64,000 nucleotides of DNA from Acinetobacter kyonggiensis (lineage in GTDB: Bacteria > Pseudomonadota > Gammaproteobacteria > Pseudomonadales > Moraxellaceae): positions 61,736 to 125,735 of the forward strand of contig NZ_FNPK01000010.1 of assembly GCF_900107285.1 (NCBI RefSeq), given 5' to 3'. Shown here in pieces: positions 24,958 through 34,554 of the stretch. Positions within the stretch are counted from its first letter, which is position 1. Every line of letters starts with the position of its first letter. A program made the position numbers and the translations under genes. The notes under the pieces were generated by a model, which was not told the origin of the DNA, made no database searches, and saw only the letters and a program-made list of their open reading frames with translations.

Positions 24958-26628
24958 ATGTTGTGTCATTTTCAGAATCATATTCATTCACTGAAACCAC
25001 TGTGTCTTCAGGCTGATTTAAGCCCAATCCATTTTCAGGATTTTTGGCAAGAGGTGATACAACAAAGTCATGCAATTCAGTTGTTAGCGCAGGACAGTTG
25101 GGCGTTATGGGAACCCGATAGCTACGAATTTTTAGTGCTGTTGTTTGCCGCACTGTTAGCACAAAAACAGGTGTTATTGCCGCCCAATCGGGTTAGTGAT
25201 TTAGAAAAAGAACTGGCTGAGCAGAATATTTTGTTTTTACAGCGTCAGCCTATATCCGCTACAGCAGATCCGCAGGTTGAACTGAATCTGAATGATGCTT
25301 TTTTAAATCAGGCGCAGCTTTATTTCTATACTTCAGGTTCAACAGGACAACCGAAAAAAATTCCGCGTACGCTGCGTCAGCTCTTAAATGAAGTGCAAGG
25401 TTTGGAGGCCAGTTTTCCGTTACCTGAACAGGCCATTGCTATAGCGACGGTGAGCCATCAACATATTTATGGCTTATTGTTCAAGCTATTGTGGCCTTTA
25501 GCCAGTGGTCGTTGTTTTTATCAAACCCAGTTGGCTTTCCCTGAAGATGTTGCCGATATTCAAACAAAATTAGCACCTTTAAACATTAAAAATTATGTTA
25601 TTTCCAGTCCTGCATTATTAAAACGCTGGACCCCAGATGTGCGACTACAGCACTGTTTAAGCATCTATTCATCGGGCGGTAAATTGGATTCGGGCGTGCG
25701 TCCTTATTTAAACCGACCGATTAACGAAGTGTTTGGTAGCTCAGAAACAGGCGGCATTGCACATCGACAACAAGATGATGCGTTATGGATACCGTTTGCC
25801 AATGTCGATATTCAAATGCGTGATCAACAAGAGTTGGCCGTACAAGCCAATCATGCTTTTAGCGAAAGCTGGATTTTAACCGGTGATAAAATTGAAGTGC
25901 TTGACGCGACAAACCCTAAAAGTCCATTTCGTTTACTGGGACGTTTAGATCGGATTGTGAAACTGGAAGAAAAACGCTTAAGTTTAGATGCGATTGAACA
26001 CAAAATAATAGAACTGGATGATATTGCACAGTGTCATGTTTTAATTTTAGAACGTGAACATCGACAGATTTTAGCCTGTGTTGCGGTATTGTCTGAAGCT
26101 GCCAGACAACAGCTGCAAAGCAGCAATAAAGTGCAATGTGTGGCTGCAATTAAAGCACAATTACAATTAAAACTGGAAGGCATTGCCATTCCACGGCAGT
26201 GGCGGTTTTTGACTCAATTACCACAAAATGCACAATCTAAACTGAATAAACAGTACATGAAATCCTTATTTCAACCGATGTTGTTGCCTATTGTATTGGC
26301 ACAACACAACGCTCCTGATCAGGCCATTTATCAGCTTGAGTTTTCTGCTGAATTGGAATGTTTTAAAGGGCATTTTCCCGATTATCCGATTTTCCCTGGT
26401 GTGGGGCAGATTGGTTTTGTTCAGCATTTTGCCCGTCAAACGTGGGCCGATCTGGAGTGGTGTAATGGTTTTGAGCAATTGAAATTTCAAGATCTGATTC
26501 GACCGTATATGGTACTGCAACTGAAACTGTCGCGAAAATTGCATAAGGTCAGTTTCGAGTTAACCCATGCCGATCAGACCTTGGCATCGGGGCGTTTATT
26601 GTTTAAAACGCAAACTGAGCAGGTTTAA
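24958..26628 (+). CDS. AMP-dependent acyl-ACP ligase fused to a hot-dog dehydratase
   Basis: 556 aa, two domains. Residues about 1-435 are an adenylating enzyme: Y-T-S-G-S-T-G-Q-P-K-K (A3), G-S-S-E-T-G-G (A5), T-G-D-K (A7), the hinge D-R-I-V-K-L-E-E-K-R, and a C-terminal Lys in Q-S-K-L-N-K. Residues about 445-556 form a FabZ-like hot-dog domain with G-H-F-P-D-Y-P-I-F-P-G-V. The first part would load an aromatic acid starter onto ACP (ApeH role); the second would dehydrate 3-hydroxyacyl-ACP (ApeI role). In the characterised E. coli system these are described as separate ApeH and ApeI. No stop or frameshift lies between the domains. Confidence 0.88.
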   Translation: MLCHFQNHIHSLKPLCLQADLSPIHFQDFWQEVIQQSHAIQLLAQDSWALWEPDSYEFLVLLFAALLAQKQVLLPPNRVSDLEKELAEQNILFLQRQPISATADPQVELNLNDAFLNQAQLYFYTSGSTGQPKKIPRTLRQLLNEVQGLEASFPLPEQAIAIATVSHQHIYGLLFKLLWPLASGRCFYQTQLAFPEDVADIQTKLAPLNIKNYVISSPALLKRWTPDVRLQHCLSIYSSGGKLDSGVRPYLNRPINEVFGSSETGGIAHRQQDDALWIPFANVDIQMRDQQELAVQANHAFSESWILTGDKIEVLDATNPKSPFRLLGRLDRIVKLEEKRLSLDAIEHKIIELDDIAQCHVLILEREHRQILACVAVLSEAARQQLQSSNKVQCVAAIKAQLQLKLEGIAIPRQWRFLTQLPQNAQSKLNKQYMKSLFQPMLLPIVLAQHNAPDQAIYQLEFSAELECFKGHFPDYPIFPGVGQIGFVQHFARQTWADLEWCNGFEQLKFQDLIRPYMVLQLKLSRKLHKVSFELTHADQTLASGRLLFKTQTEQV

Positions 26629-26640
26629 AAGAGGATGTAT

Positions 26641-27375
26641 ATGCAGCATTGTTTTGTGATTCCTGTTTATAACCATCCGCATTATATTGAGGCTTTGGTT
26701 GCACATTTAAAGCCGTTTCAGTTGCCGATTATTTTAGTCAATGATGGTAGTGATGCGCTATGTAGCGCACTTTTACATGACCTGAAAGCCCAGCATGAAT
26801 ATGTTGAGTTGGTTGAGCATTCACATAATCAAGGCAAAGGGCAGGCGGTGATGAGTGGTTTACGCCATGCGCATGCTTTAGGGTTTAGCCACGCCTTACA
26901 GCTCGATGCCGATGGTCAGCATGACTGGCAGGATGTCGCCAAATTTCTAGACATTTCTCAGCAGCATCCCAAAGCGATGGTGATTGGTCAGCCGATTTTT
27001 GATGAGAGCGTGCCGAAAAAACGCTTATATGGTCGTTATGCCACGCATATTTGGGTCTGGATTAACAGCCTCTCTTTCGATATTAAAGACAGTATGTGTG
27101 GATTTCGGGTCTATCCACTGGCCCAGACCATTCAAATTCTAAATTCGGCAAAATTTCAGCCGCGCATGGGTTTTGATAGTGAAATTTTAGTGCGCTTAAA
27201 GTGGGCGAATATCCCCTTTATCAATGTGCCGACTCAAGTGGTTTATCCTGAAGATGGGATTTCTCATTTTAATGTCTGGCGCGATAACCTTGGTATGAGT
27301 CAGGCACATTTGCGTTTATTGGGTGGCATGCTACGACGTTTGCCTCAATTAGTGTCACAGAAAATGAAAGGTTAA
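26641..27375 (+). CDS. Glycosyltransferase family 2 of the APE cluster
   Basis: 244 aa, GT-A fold. N-terminal P-V-Y-N-H-P, V-N-D-G-S-D and the metal-binding L-D-A-D-G-Q-H-D are visible, then the G-F-R-V-Y segment. There are no clear membrane helices, resembling dolichol-phosphate-mannose-synthase-like cytoplasmic enzymes. The ATG at 26641 is chosen because GAGG sits 6 bases before it; an ATG two codons earlier touches that site. It would add a sugar to the lipid product or its anchor. The LpxL-like gene follows after 4 bp. Confidence 0.87.
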   Translation: MQHCFVIPVYNHPHYIEALVAHLKPFQLPIILVNDGSDALCSALLHDLKAQHEYVELVEHSHNQGKGQAVMSGLRHAHALGFSHALQLDADGQHDWQDVAKFLDISQQHPKAMVIGQPIFDESVPKKRLYGRYATHIWVWINSLSFDIKDSMCGFRVYPLAQTIQILNSAKFQPRMGFDSEILVRLKWANIPFINVPTQVVYPEDGISHFNVWRDNLGMSQAHLRLLGGMLRRLPQLVSQKMKG

Positions 27376-27379
27376 TGGC

Positions 27380-28312
27380 GTGACTGAGCAGCTCAAGCAC
27401 ACCCAATGGAATGACATCAAAGAACGCGGTGGCATGTGGTCACTGACGCTCATGTTGGTGTTCTATCGTTTAGGGGGGCGTTGGCTCTGCCGTGTGGTGC
27501 TGTATTTTATTATTTTGTGGTACTGGATTTTTTCAGTCACCGCACGTCAGGCATCACTGTTGTATTTAAGCAAGTTACATCATTTTGCAAAGCAACAATC
27601 ACCCTTTATCACAGAGCCGAGTCTGAGTCATAGCTATCAGCATTTCATGCAATTTGGCGAATGTATTTTAGATAAAATTGAAGGTTGGCTGGGCAAAATC
27701 CCTGAGCAGCAATTGGCTTTACATGGACATGAACATTTTCGTGCACATTATCAAAAAGGTGCGGTGATTGTAGTGTCGCATTTTGGCAATATTGAATTGT
27801 TAAGAGCGATTAAATCCGAACATGTACAAAAAATTAATGTTCTGGTTTATCAAAAACATGCCACTCAATTTAATCAATTTTTAAAGAAACTCAATGCACA
27901 TGCCGATGTTAATTTAGTCTCGGTGGATGAGTTGGGTATTGAAACTGCTTTGATTTTGCAAGAAAAACTCGACCAAGGCGAATGGGTGATTGTTGCCGCA
28001 GATCGTGTACCTGTTGAGTCTGATCGGGTGCAGCCGATTACATTTTTAGGCGCAGAGGCGAATTGGCCGCAAGGTGCATGGATTTTAGCCAGTTTACTCA
28101 AAGTGCCTGTACTGGCGGTCTTTTGTTATCGCGTCGGCAGTTGCTTTGAAGTTCATATTCATGCGATTGCTGAACAGCTTTATTTCCCTCGAAAAATCCG
28201 TATGCAGGCACTGCAAAGCACCATGCGTCAATATGTCAGCTTACTTGAACAGCACTGTATTCGTGCGCCGTATCAATGGTTTAATTTTTATAATTTTTGG
28301 AACAAAAAATAA
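27380..28312 (+). CDS. LpxL/LpxM-type acyltransferase of the APE cluster
   Basis: 310 aa with a GTG start. An N-terminal membrane anchor (about residues 25-55) is followed by the H-x4-E motif S-H-F-G-N-I-E of lipid A late acyltransferases. A-A-D-R-V-P and a C-terminal Y-Q-W-F-N-F-Y-N-F segment also fit. True lipid A acylation genes are normally elsewhere; here it probably acylates the glycosylated or glycerol-bound APE lipid. Its TAA shares bases with the ATG of the ammonia-lyase gene (TAATG), showing translational coupling. Confidence 0.87.
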   Translation: MTEQLKHTQWNDIKERGGMWSLTLMLVFYRLGGRWLCRVVLYFIILWYWIFSVTARQASLLYLSKLHHFAKQQSPFITEPSLSHSYQHFMQFGECILDKIEGWLGKIPEQQLALHGHEHFRAHYQKGAVIVVSHFGNIELLRAIKSEHVQKINVLVYQKHATQFNQFLKKLNAHADVNLVSVDELGIETALILQEKLDQGEWVIVAADRVPVESDRVQPITFLGAEANWPQGAWILASLLKVPVLAVFCYRVGSCFEVHIHAIAEQLYFPRKIRMQALQSTMRQYVSLLEQHCIRAPYQWFNFYNFWNKK

Positions 28313-29853
28313 TGCAAGTGTTAGTTGTTGGGGAAACACCGCTCTCAATTGAAGATGTGGTGGCTGTGGCGCGTCAGGAAAAATCTGTGGCTTTACCTGC
28401 ATCCACGGAATGGCGCGATCTGATTCAACGCGGTGCAGATTTTCTAGATCAACTGTTACAAGATGAAGGCGTCATTTATGGCGTGACCACAGGCTATGGT
28501 GACTCTTGTTTGGTGGAAATTCCCGCGCATCAAGTCAATGAACTGCCGTTGCATTTATCACGCTTTCATGGCTGTGGCTTAGGTCAAAATTTGGATTTAA
28601 TTACTGCACGTGCAGTGTTGGTGACGCGTTTGTGTTCTCTGGCACGAGGGTATTCAGGCGTATCACATGCATTGTTACAACGCCTGACATGGATGCTGAA
28701 TGAAAATATCATTCCTGTCATTCCATCGGAAGGTTCAGTGGGTGCCAGTGGCGATTTAACGCCATTGTCCTATATTGCAGGGGCTTTGGTCGGTGAACGT
28801 GATGTGTACGATCAAGGTCAAATTGTGCCTGTCAGTGCGGTGTATGCTGAAAAGGGCATGCAGGCTTTAGTGTTGCGTCCGAAAGAAGGCTTGGCACTGA
28901 TGAATGGTACAGCGGTAATGACCGCTATTGCCTGCTTAAATTATAAAAAAGCGGAACAAATTGCTTTGGCCAGTACTTGTGTTACGGCACTGAATGTTTT
29001 GGCTTTGGAAGGCAATCCGAGCCATTTTGATGAAGTGCTATTTGCTCAAAAACCCCATTCAGGGCAGCAAAATATTGCAGCACAACTTAGAACTTGGCTG
29101 AACAGTGAGGTGCAAACCGAACACCAGAATTCACGTTTGCAAGATCGTTACTCTTTACGCTGTGCACCGCATATTATTGGTGTATTTGAAGACTCTAAAA
29201 CATGGTTACGTCAGTTTATTGAAAATGAACTCAACTCAAGTAATGACAACCCACTAATTGATCCTGTGAATTTGCGCGTATTACATGGTGGTCATTTTTA
29301 TGGCGGACACATTGCCCAAGCCATGGATAGCTTGAAAATCATGATCGCCAATATTGCTGATCTTATGGATCGTCAGTTGGCGCAATTGGTGGACTATAAA
29401 ATGAATAACGGTTTGCCACGCAATTTAACCGGTGCAACCGCAGAACGCTTGCCGTTAAATCATGGTTTTAAAGCTGTACAAATTGCGGTGTCGGCATGGA
29501 CGGCAGAAGCATTAAAACAAACGCTTTCAGCCTCTATTTTTTCACGCTCAACCGAATGCCATAACCAAGATAAAGTCAGTATGGGCACCATTGCTGCGCG
29601 GGATGCTAGTCGCGTGATCGTGCTGACTGAACAAGTGATTGCAGCACTCTGCTGTGCCAGTGTACAAGCCATTCAGTTAAAAGGTTTAGACGGTTCGTTG
29701 GCTGAAGTCTTGGCTGCATTTCAGGCGTGGGTCTTGCAGACCTTTGATTACGTGGTGGAAGATCGACCATTGCAACATGAATTGCAACAACTGGTCGATC
29801 GTTTTGAAAATTTAGAATTGTTGAGTTCTGAACTTATTCACTCAATCGGGTAG
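28312..29853 (+). CDS. Aromatic amino acid ammonia-lyase (HAL/PAL/TAL family)
   Basis: 513 aa from the ATG at 28312, overlapping the previous stop. A145-S146-G147 within S-V-G-A-S-G-D-L-T-P cyclises to the MIO electrophile. Y-G-V-T-T-G-Y-G-D, N-G-T-A-V-M-T and S-S-N-D-N-P are further family motifs. At the selectivity pair that is Ser-His in histidine lyases, His-Leu in Rhodobacter TAL and Phe-Leu in plant PAL, I read F85-H86 (R-F-H-G-C-G-L-G). It is thus not a standard histidine utilisation enzyme, and no other hut gene is near. In this cluster it likely makes a cinnamate-type starter from Tyr or Phe. Confidence 0.88.
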   Translation: MQVLVVGETPLSIEDVVAVARQEKSVALPASTEWRDLIQRGADFLDQLLQDEGVIYGVTTGYGDSCLVEIPAHQVNELPLHLSRFHGCGLGQNLDLITARAVLVTRLCSLARGYSGVSHALLQRLTWMLNENIIPVIPSEGSVGASGDLTPLSYIAGALVGERDVYDQGQIVPVSAVYAEKGMQALVLRPKEGLALMNGTAVMTAIACLNYKKAEQIALASTCVTALNVLALEGNPSHFDEVLFAQKPHSGQQNIAAQLRTWLNSEVQTEHQNSRLQDRYSLRCAPHIIGVFEDSKTWLRQFIENELNSSNDNPLIDPVNLRVLHGGHFYGGHIAQAMDSLKIMIANIADLMDRQLAQLVDYKMNNGLPRNLTGATAERLPLNHGFKAVQIAVSAWTAEALKQTLSASIFSRSTECHNQDKVSMGTIAARDASRVIVLTEQVIAALCCASVQAIQLKGLDGSLAEVLAAFQAWVLQTFDYVVEDRPLQHELQQLVDRFENLELLSSELIHSIG

Positions 29854-29862
29854 GAAACAGCT

Positions 29863-30282
29863 ATGCATGCCGATGTAATCATTGAAGTGCCATTTCATGA
29901 TGTCGATACCATGAATGTTGTGTGGCATGGTCATTATTTAAAATATTTTGAAATTGCGCGTTGTAAATTGCTCGATCAATTTCACTATAACTATAAGCAA
30001 ATGCTCGAATCTGGTTATGCATGGCCAGTGATTGAAAGTCATGTTCGCTATGCCTATGGAATTGAGTTTGAGCAAAAAATTCGTGTGCGTGCCATTTTAA
30101 AAGAATGGGAAAACCGCTTGAAAATTGAATATCAAATTTTTGATGCACAAAGTGGTAAAAAGCTCACCAAAGGCTACACCAGCCAAGTGGCGGTGCATAT
30201 TGAAAGCCGTGAAATGTGTTTTCAATCGCCGCAAGTGCTGTTAGAACAATTGCACGCTTGGTCAGCGTTTAAAGCGGAGTAA
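29863..30282 (+). CDS. Acyl-CoA/ACP thioesterase, 4-HBT hot-dog family
   Basis: 139 aa, YbgC-like hot-dog thioesterase. The catalytic Asp is in F-H-D-V-D-T-M and is followed by V-W-H-G-H-Y-L-K-Y-F-E, the usual active-site helix. AGGAAACAG precedes the ATG. In the APE pathway it may release or edit chains on the ACPs. It lies 9 bp after the ammonia-lyase and 5 bp before the LolA-like gene. Confidence 0.87.
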   Translation: MHADVIIEVPFHDVDTMNVVWHGHYLKYFEIARCKLLDQFHYNYKQMLESGYAWPVIESHVRYAYGIEFEQKIRVRAILKEWENRLKIEYQIFDAQSGKKLTKGYTSQVAVHIESREMCFQSPQVLLEQLHAWSAFKAE

Positions 30283-30287
30283 AGTCA

Positions 30288-30935
30288 ATGAAAGCGATCA
30301 ATTTATCACGTCCCGTCTGGCTGTTTTTGGCGACTGTGTTGTGTTTGATGTCGGTGTTATCACGACCTGTATCTGCACAAAATCCACAGCTCAAACAAAT
30401 TTTTACTCAGCTTGCTGCGACACCAATGGTACGTGCTCAATTTGAACAGCAAAAAAAATTAGCGTCACTGAACAAAACATTTGTCTCGAAAGGCACGGTG
30501 TTATTTTCCAAATCGCAGGGCGTGATTTGGAATATTCAAAGTCCAGTGCAGGCCAATTTGATTGTGACGCCATATAAATTGGTACAAAAAACTCAACGTA
30601 CTTACAGTCAAATTGAAATTGATAAATCACCCTATGGTTCTGTGGCAACGATGTTTTTACAGCTCATGTCAGGCAATGAAACTGCATTGGCTAAAAACTT
30701 CAATATTGTTTCAGCCAGTTATAGTCCTGCACAGTGGAATGTGGCGTTAACCCCGAAAAGCAGTTTATTTAAAAAACTCTTTGTTCGAGTAGATGCACAA
30801 GGGCAGCGTTATGTTGATCGTATTGTATTAAGTGAACAAGCCAATAACACGACGACTATTCGTTTTAGTCAGCAAACCACCCAACCACAAACTTTAATGG
30901 CTGAGGAAAATGCACTTTTCCAATTGGCAAAATAA
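30288..30935 (+). CDS. LolA-like periplasmic lipid carrier
   Basis: 215 aa with a Sec signal peptide (basic start, hydrophobic core, cleavage near P-V-S-A-Q). The mature part has the LolA pattern: R-A-Q-F-E-Q-Q-K, G-x-V-L-F and I-W-N-I-Q-S-P. It is a paralogue of the lipoprotein carrier, dedicated to the APE cluster by context. It would carry the APE lipid across the periplasm after release by the MMPL exporter, whose gene overlaps its 3' end by 26 bp. Confidence 0.87.
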   Translation: MKAINLSRPVWLFLATVLCLMSVLSRPVSAQNPQLKQIFTQLAATPMVRAQFEQQKKLASLNKTFVSKGTVLFSKSQGVIWNIQSPVQANLIVTPYKLVQKTQRTYSQIEIDKSPYGSVATMFLQLMSGNETALAKNFNIVSASYSPAQWNVALTPKSSLFKKLFVRVDAQGQRYVDRIVLSEQANNTTTIRFSQQTTQPQTLMAEENALFQLAK

Positions 30936-33243
30936 ATTTACCCTACTTTGGCTGATTGTGCTGAGCGTCATTGCCATTGCACTGGGTACGGCATGGCTGA
31001 AAAAAGAGATTCATATTCAGACCAATATCTTTGCATTATTGCCTGAATCTAGCCAAGACCCACGGCTTGAAAGGGCACAGCAATACGTCAGTCAACAACT
31101 GAATGACAAAGTATTTGTGGTGTTGGATGCTCAAGATGATGCTGCCTTAGCCAAAGCAACTACGGCATTGCAACAGCGGGTAGCCGAAAGTGATTTGTGG
31201 CAACCCTTACATGTTCAGTTAGACAGTGACAAATTTGCACAGGTGCTCTATCAACATCGTGCGGGTTTATTGACACGAGATGATCAAAAATTACTGCAAC
31301 AACAAGATTATGCTGCACTGACCGAACAAAGTTTATTGCAAATTATGAGTCCGGGCATGCCCGTCACAGCCGCGTTATTACAACAAGACCCATTGTTGTT
31401 ATTTCCACGTTATGCCATGGGTTTAGCTGGTTTACAAAGTCATCCTGATCTTGCTTTAGAAGATGGTTTTGCCACGATTCGAGATGAGCAGGGGATTTCG
31501 CGGTTACTGGTTTTAGAGCTGAAAAATAGTCCTTATAATATTGAATATCAACAACAAACTTCAGCATGGATTCAGCAGCTCGATACGCAATTACGCCAGA
31601 TGCAGGTAAAACCGCATTGGACGGGTACTTTATTGTTTGCTCAATTTGGCACCACTTCGGCTGAAAAAGAAATTTCAACCATTGGTTTGGGTTCAAGTTT
31701 TGGCATTTTGCTTTTGGTCTGGTTTGGTTTCCGCTCAATTCGTCCAATGTTGACTGAAATGGTGGCTGTCGGTACGGGCTGTTTGGTGGCTTTTGCTATC
31801 ACGCATTGGGTTTTTGGGGAAATTCACCTCATGACTTTGGTGTTTGGTGCCAGTCTGGTCGGAGTGTGTGTCGACTTCTCTTTTTACTTTATGGCAATGC
31901 AATCGCAGCATCGGCATATCCATGGTTTTGCGGTGTTAAAACCGTTATTGCCTAGCCTGTTTATGGGCTTAATGACCACTTTAGTTGCTTATATTTTCTT
32001 AAGTTTCACGCCATTTCCGGGCTTTAAACAGATTGCGGTCTTTTCTATGGTGGGGCTGGCTGCGGCATGGATCACCAGTGTTTTATTGCTCCCACGGTTA
32101 CCTGCTTTAAATGCCGAACCTGCAATTCGCAGCTTAAGTTTTATTGGTCAAGCACGCACTTTTGTACAGGCAAGAACAGCACTCCATTATGGCTTAATTG
32201 CTGCCATTGTCGTGGTGGCTGGCAGCAGTTTGATGTTGTTGCAGAGCAACGATGATATTCGTAATTTGCAAAGTATGGATCAGAGCTTAAAGCAAGAAGA
32301 CCAATACGTCCGTGAACGCTTTATGCAGCAACAAAGCAGTGAATATTTTGTGGTGCATGGCAAGACTGCCGCAGAGCTTGAACACAATGAGCAGCAATTG
32401 ATTCAAAAATTACAGCGCCTACAAAGTGAAGGGGCTTTGGATGCTTTTCAGGCTTTAGGACAATGGTTACCATCGATTCAACAGCAACAGCATAATCTTC
32501 AGTTATTACAAGGCATTCCTGCGCAGGCTTTGCAGGATTATGCGGTGGCATTGCAGCTCAATCCAGCAGATGTTTTAGCATGGCAAAAGCAATTGCCACA
32601 GCAGCCGTTATTGCGTCCAAGTGAAATGGCAGGGCATCCGTTGGCATTTTTACAAATCAGTCCGACGGAACGTTTGGTCTTATTACAAAATGTGCATCAT
32701 GTGGCTGCTTTAGAACAGTTGAATAGCGCACAGGTACAGTTGTTACGTCCAGTGAATCAGCTGTCTGAACTCTTTCAACAACATCGCATTCAAGCCCAAT
32801 GGTTATTGTTTTTTGCTGTACTCACGTTAACGCTTGGTTTAGGCATTATTTATGGCATAAAGTCCATTTTACCTTTGGTCTTACCCGTTACTCTAGCTTT
32901 AATATCGACCTTTGCTGTTCAGGCATGGTTTGAGGTTGAAATTAATTTATTCAGCATTATGGGAACCTTCCTGATTATTGGGATTGGCGTGGACTACGCA
33001 ATTTTTTATCGACATGGACATGACCATCCGCAAGTGGTGGGCATGGCATTATTCCTATGTATGATGTCGACCTTATTGGGTTTCGGGTTATTATCGTTTA
33101 GCCAAACTTATGCCATTCATTGCTTTGGTTTGACTGTACTCCTTGGGGTTATTTTTTCATTTATTTATGCAACATTGTTTACATCTTCAGATGCCAAACA
33201 TGTTGTACTTCAACAATATCAGCCAAAGAAGCTGAGAGATTAA
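30910..33243 (+). CDS. MMPL/RND-family exporter of the APE cluster
   Basis: 777 aa. One N-terminal helix, a periplasmic domain of about 230 residues (L-P-E-S-S-Q-D-P-R near the start), five or six helices, a second periplasmic domain, then five or six more helices. This is the two-repeat RND layout of lipid exporters such as MmpL/HpnN. G-D/N-type residues in the second helix bundle (G-I-G-V-D-Y-A-I-F-Y-R-H) fit the proton relay. GAGGAAA lies before the ATG inside lolA. It probably extracts the finished APE lipid from the inner membrane for the LolA-like carrier. Confidence 0.9.
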   Translation: MHFSNWQNKFTLLWLIVLSVIAIALGTAWLKKEIHIQTNIFALLPESSQDPRLERAQQYVSQQLNDKVFVVLDAQDDAALAKATTALQQRVAESDLWQPLHVQLDSDKFAQVLYQHRAGLLTRDDQKLLQQQDYAALTEQSLLQIMSPGMPVTAALLQQDPLLLFPRYAMGLAGLQSHPDLALEDGFATIRDEQGISRLLVLELKNSPYNIEYQQQTSAWIQQLDTQLRQMQVKPHWTGTLLFAQFGTTSAEKEISTIGLGSSFGILLLVWFGFRSIRPMLTEMVAVGTGCLVAFAITHWVFGEIHLMTLVFGASLVGVCVDFSFYFMAMQSQHRHIHGFAVLKPLLPSLFMGLMTTLVAYIFLSFTPFPGFKQIAVFSMVGLAAAWITSVLLLPRLPALNAEPAIRSLSFIGQARTFVQARTALHYGLIAAIVVVAGSSLMLLQSNDDIRNLQSMDQSLKQEDQYVRERFMQQQSSEYFVVHGKTAAELEHNEQQLIQKLQRLQSEGALDAFQALGQWLPSIQQQQHNLQLLQGIPAQALQDYAVALQLNPADVLAWQKQLPQQPLLRPSEMAGHPLAFLQISPTERLVLLQNVHHVAALEQLNSAQVQLLRPVNQLSELFQQHRIQAQWLLFFAVLTLTLGLGIIYGIKSILPLVLPVTLALISTFAVQAWFEVEINLFSIMGTFLIIGIGVDYAIFYRHGHDHPQVVGMALFLCMMSTLLGFGLLSFSQTYAIHCFGLTVLLGVIFSFIYATLFTSSDAKHVVLQQYQPKKLRD

Positions 33244-33254
33244 GGTACAGTGCA

Positions 33255-34553
33255 ATGAGCACCATGCAACATACAGATGTATTGATTATCGGTGCAGGAC
33301 CATCGGGGAGTTCTGCGGCAGCATTGCTGCGTCAAAAAGGCCATCAGGTCACGATAATTGAAAAACAATATTTTCCACGCTTTTCGATTGGCGAGTCTTT
33401 ATTACCGCAAGCCATGGTTTTTTTAGAAGAGGCAGGTTTACTTGATGCCGTACGTCAACATGTGGGTGAGTTTGCCTTTCAATTTAAAAATGGCGCCGCT
33501 TTTTTAAGGGGCAAGCAGCGCAGTTTTTATGACTTCACCGAAAAGTTTAGTGATGGCCCAGGCACGACTTGGCAAGTTCGCCGTGCCCATTTTGACCATT
33601 TACTGGCGCAGCAAGCTGAACAATATGGTGCAGAAATTCGCTTTGGTCATGAAGTCATTGATGTCGATGTGGACGCGAATCAGCCGATTTTGACCGTGAA
33701 AGATGAGCAAGCACAGGTTTACCAGATTCAAGCCAAGTTTTTACTCGATGCCAGTGGTTTTGGCCGGATTTTGCCGAAGTTTTTAGATTTGGAAAGCCCA
33801 TCCGATTTTCCCGTTCGTCGTGCCGTATTTACTCATATTGAAGATGGAATTTTGGATGATGCTGAATTTGATCGGGAAAAAATTCTGATTACAGTACACG
33901 CTAAAGATCATCGTGCTTGGTATTGGTTGATTCCTTTTGCCGATGGTCGTTGCTCTTTTGGTGTAGTAGCAGAGCAAGATTTCTTTGCACACTATGGTTT
34001 CGATGCACAGCAAGATATCGATTTAGACGCGTTGCTGAAACGTATTTTAGCCGATGATGAAAGTTTATCGCATGTGCTGCGCAATGCTAAATTTGATACC
34101 CCTGTACGAACATTAGTCGGCTATTCTGCTAACGTTAAACATTTGGCAGGTCGTAATTATGCACTCTTGGGCAATGCGGGTGAATTCTTAGATCCTGTAT
34201 TTTCCTCAGGGGTCACCATTGCTTTAAAATCTTCAAGCTTAGCCATTCCTCTGGTTGATCAAGTGCTACAAGGGCAAACGGTGGATTGGATGGAACAATA
34301 TGAGAAACCGCTGCGTGCAGGGATTCAAGTGTTCCGTGCTTATGTGGAATCATGGTATTCAGGTGAGTTTCAGGATGTGGTGTTTTCGACTCAGCAAGAT
34401 GAAAAAATTCGCCGCATGGTGTCATCCTTGTTGGCAGGTTATGCATGGGATACCACGAATCCTATCCATAAAAATGCCAAAAAACGCTTAAGTACCTTGG
34501 CTGAATATTGCCGTGAGCCACAGTCCAGTGAAGCCATCACTCATGGTGCTTAA
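33255..34553 (+). CDS. FAD-dependent oxidoreductase (halogenase/reductase-like fold)
   Basis: 432 aa from the ATG at 33255; the open frame extends upstream into the MMPL gene but that part is just overlap. The N-terminal FAD site is I-I-G-A-G-P-S-G-S-S-A, then E-K, P-R-F-S-I-G-E-S-L-L-P is the second flavin motif, and G-N-A-G-E-F-L-D-P-V-F-S-S-G-V closes the fold. This is the tryptophan-halogenase/geranylgeranyl-reductase group. The halogenase motif W-x-W-x-I-P is only partly matched by A-W-Y-W-L-I-P, so halogenation is not established. It may hydroxylate, halogenate or reduce the aryl head or polyene. Confidence 0.82.
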   Translation: MSTMQHTDVLIIGAGPSGSSAAALLRQKGHQVTIIEKQYFPRFSIGESLLPQAMVFLEEAGLLDAVRQHVGEFAFQFKNGAAFLRGKQRSFYDFTEKFSDGPGTTWQVRRAHFDHLLAQQAEQYGAEIRFGHEVIDVDVDANQPILTVKDEQAQVYQIQAKFLLDASGFGRILPKFLDLESPSDFPVRRAVFTHIEDGILDDAEFDREKILITVHAKDHRAWYWLIPFADGRCSFGVVAEQDFFAHYGFDAQQDIDLDALLKRILADDESLSHVLRNAKFDTPVRTLVGYSANVKHLAGRNYALLGNAGEFLDPVFSSGVTIALKSSSLAIPLVDQVLQGQTVDWMEQYEKPLRAGIQVFRAYVESWYSGEFQDVVFSTQQDEKIRRMVSSLLAGYAWDTTNPIHKNAKKRLSTLAEYCREPQSSEAITHGA

Positions 34554-34554
34554 T

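Noticed and set aside
28312..29853. Histidine utilisation (hut) gene
   Set aside because: No hutU, hutI or hutG is near, the selectivity pair is F-H, and it sits inside a polyene gene set.
33120..33254. N-terminal extension of the FAD oxidoreductase frame into the MMPL gene
   Set aside because: The first 45 codons overlap the MMPL coding sequence and do not look like protein; the FAD motif begins only after the ATG at 33255.
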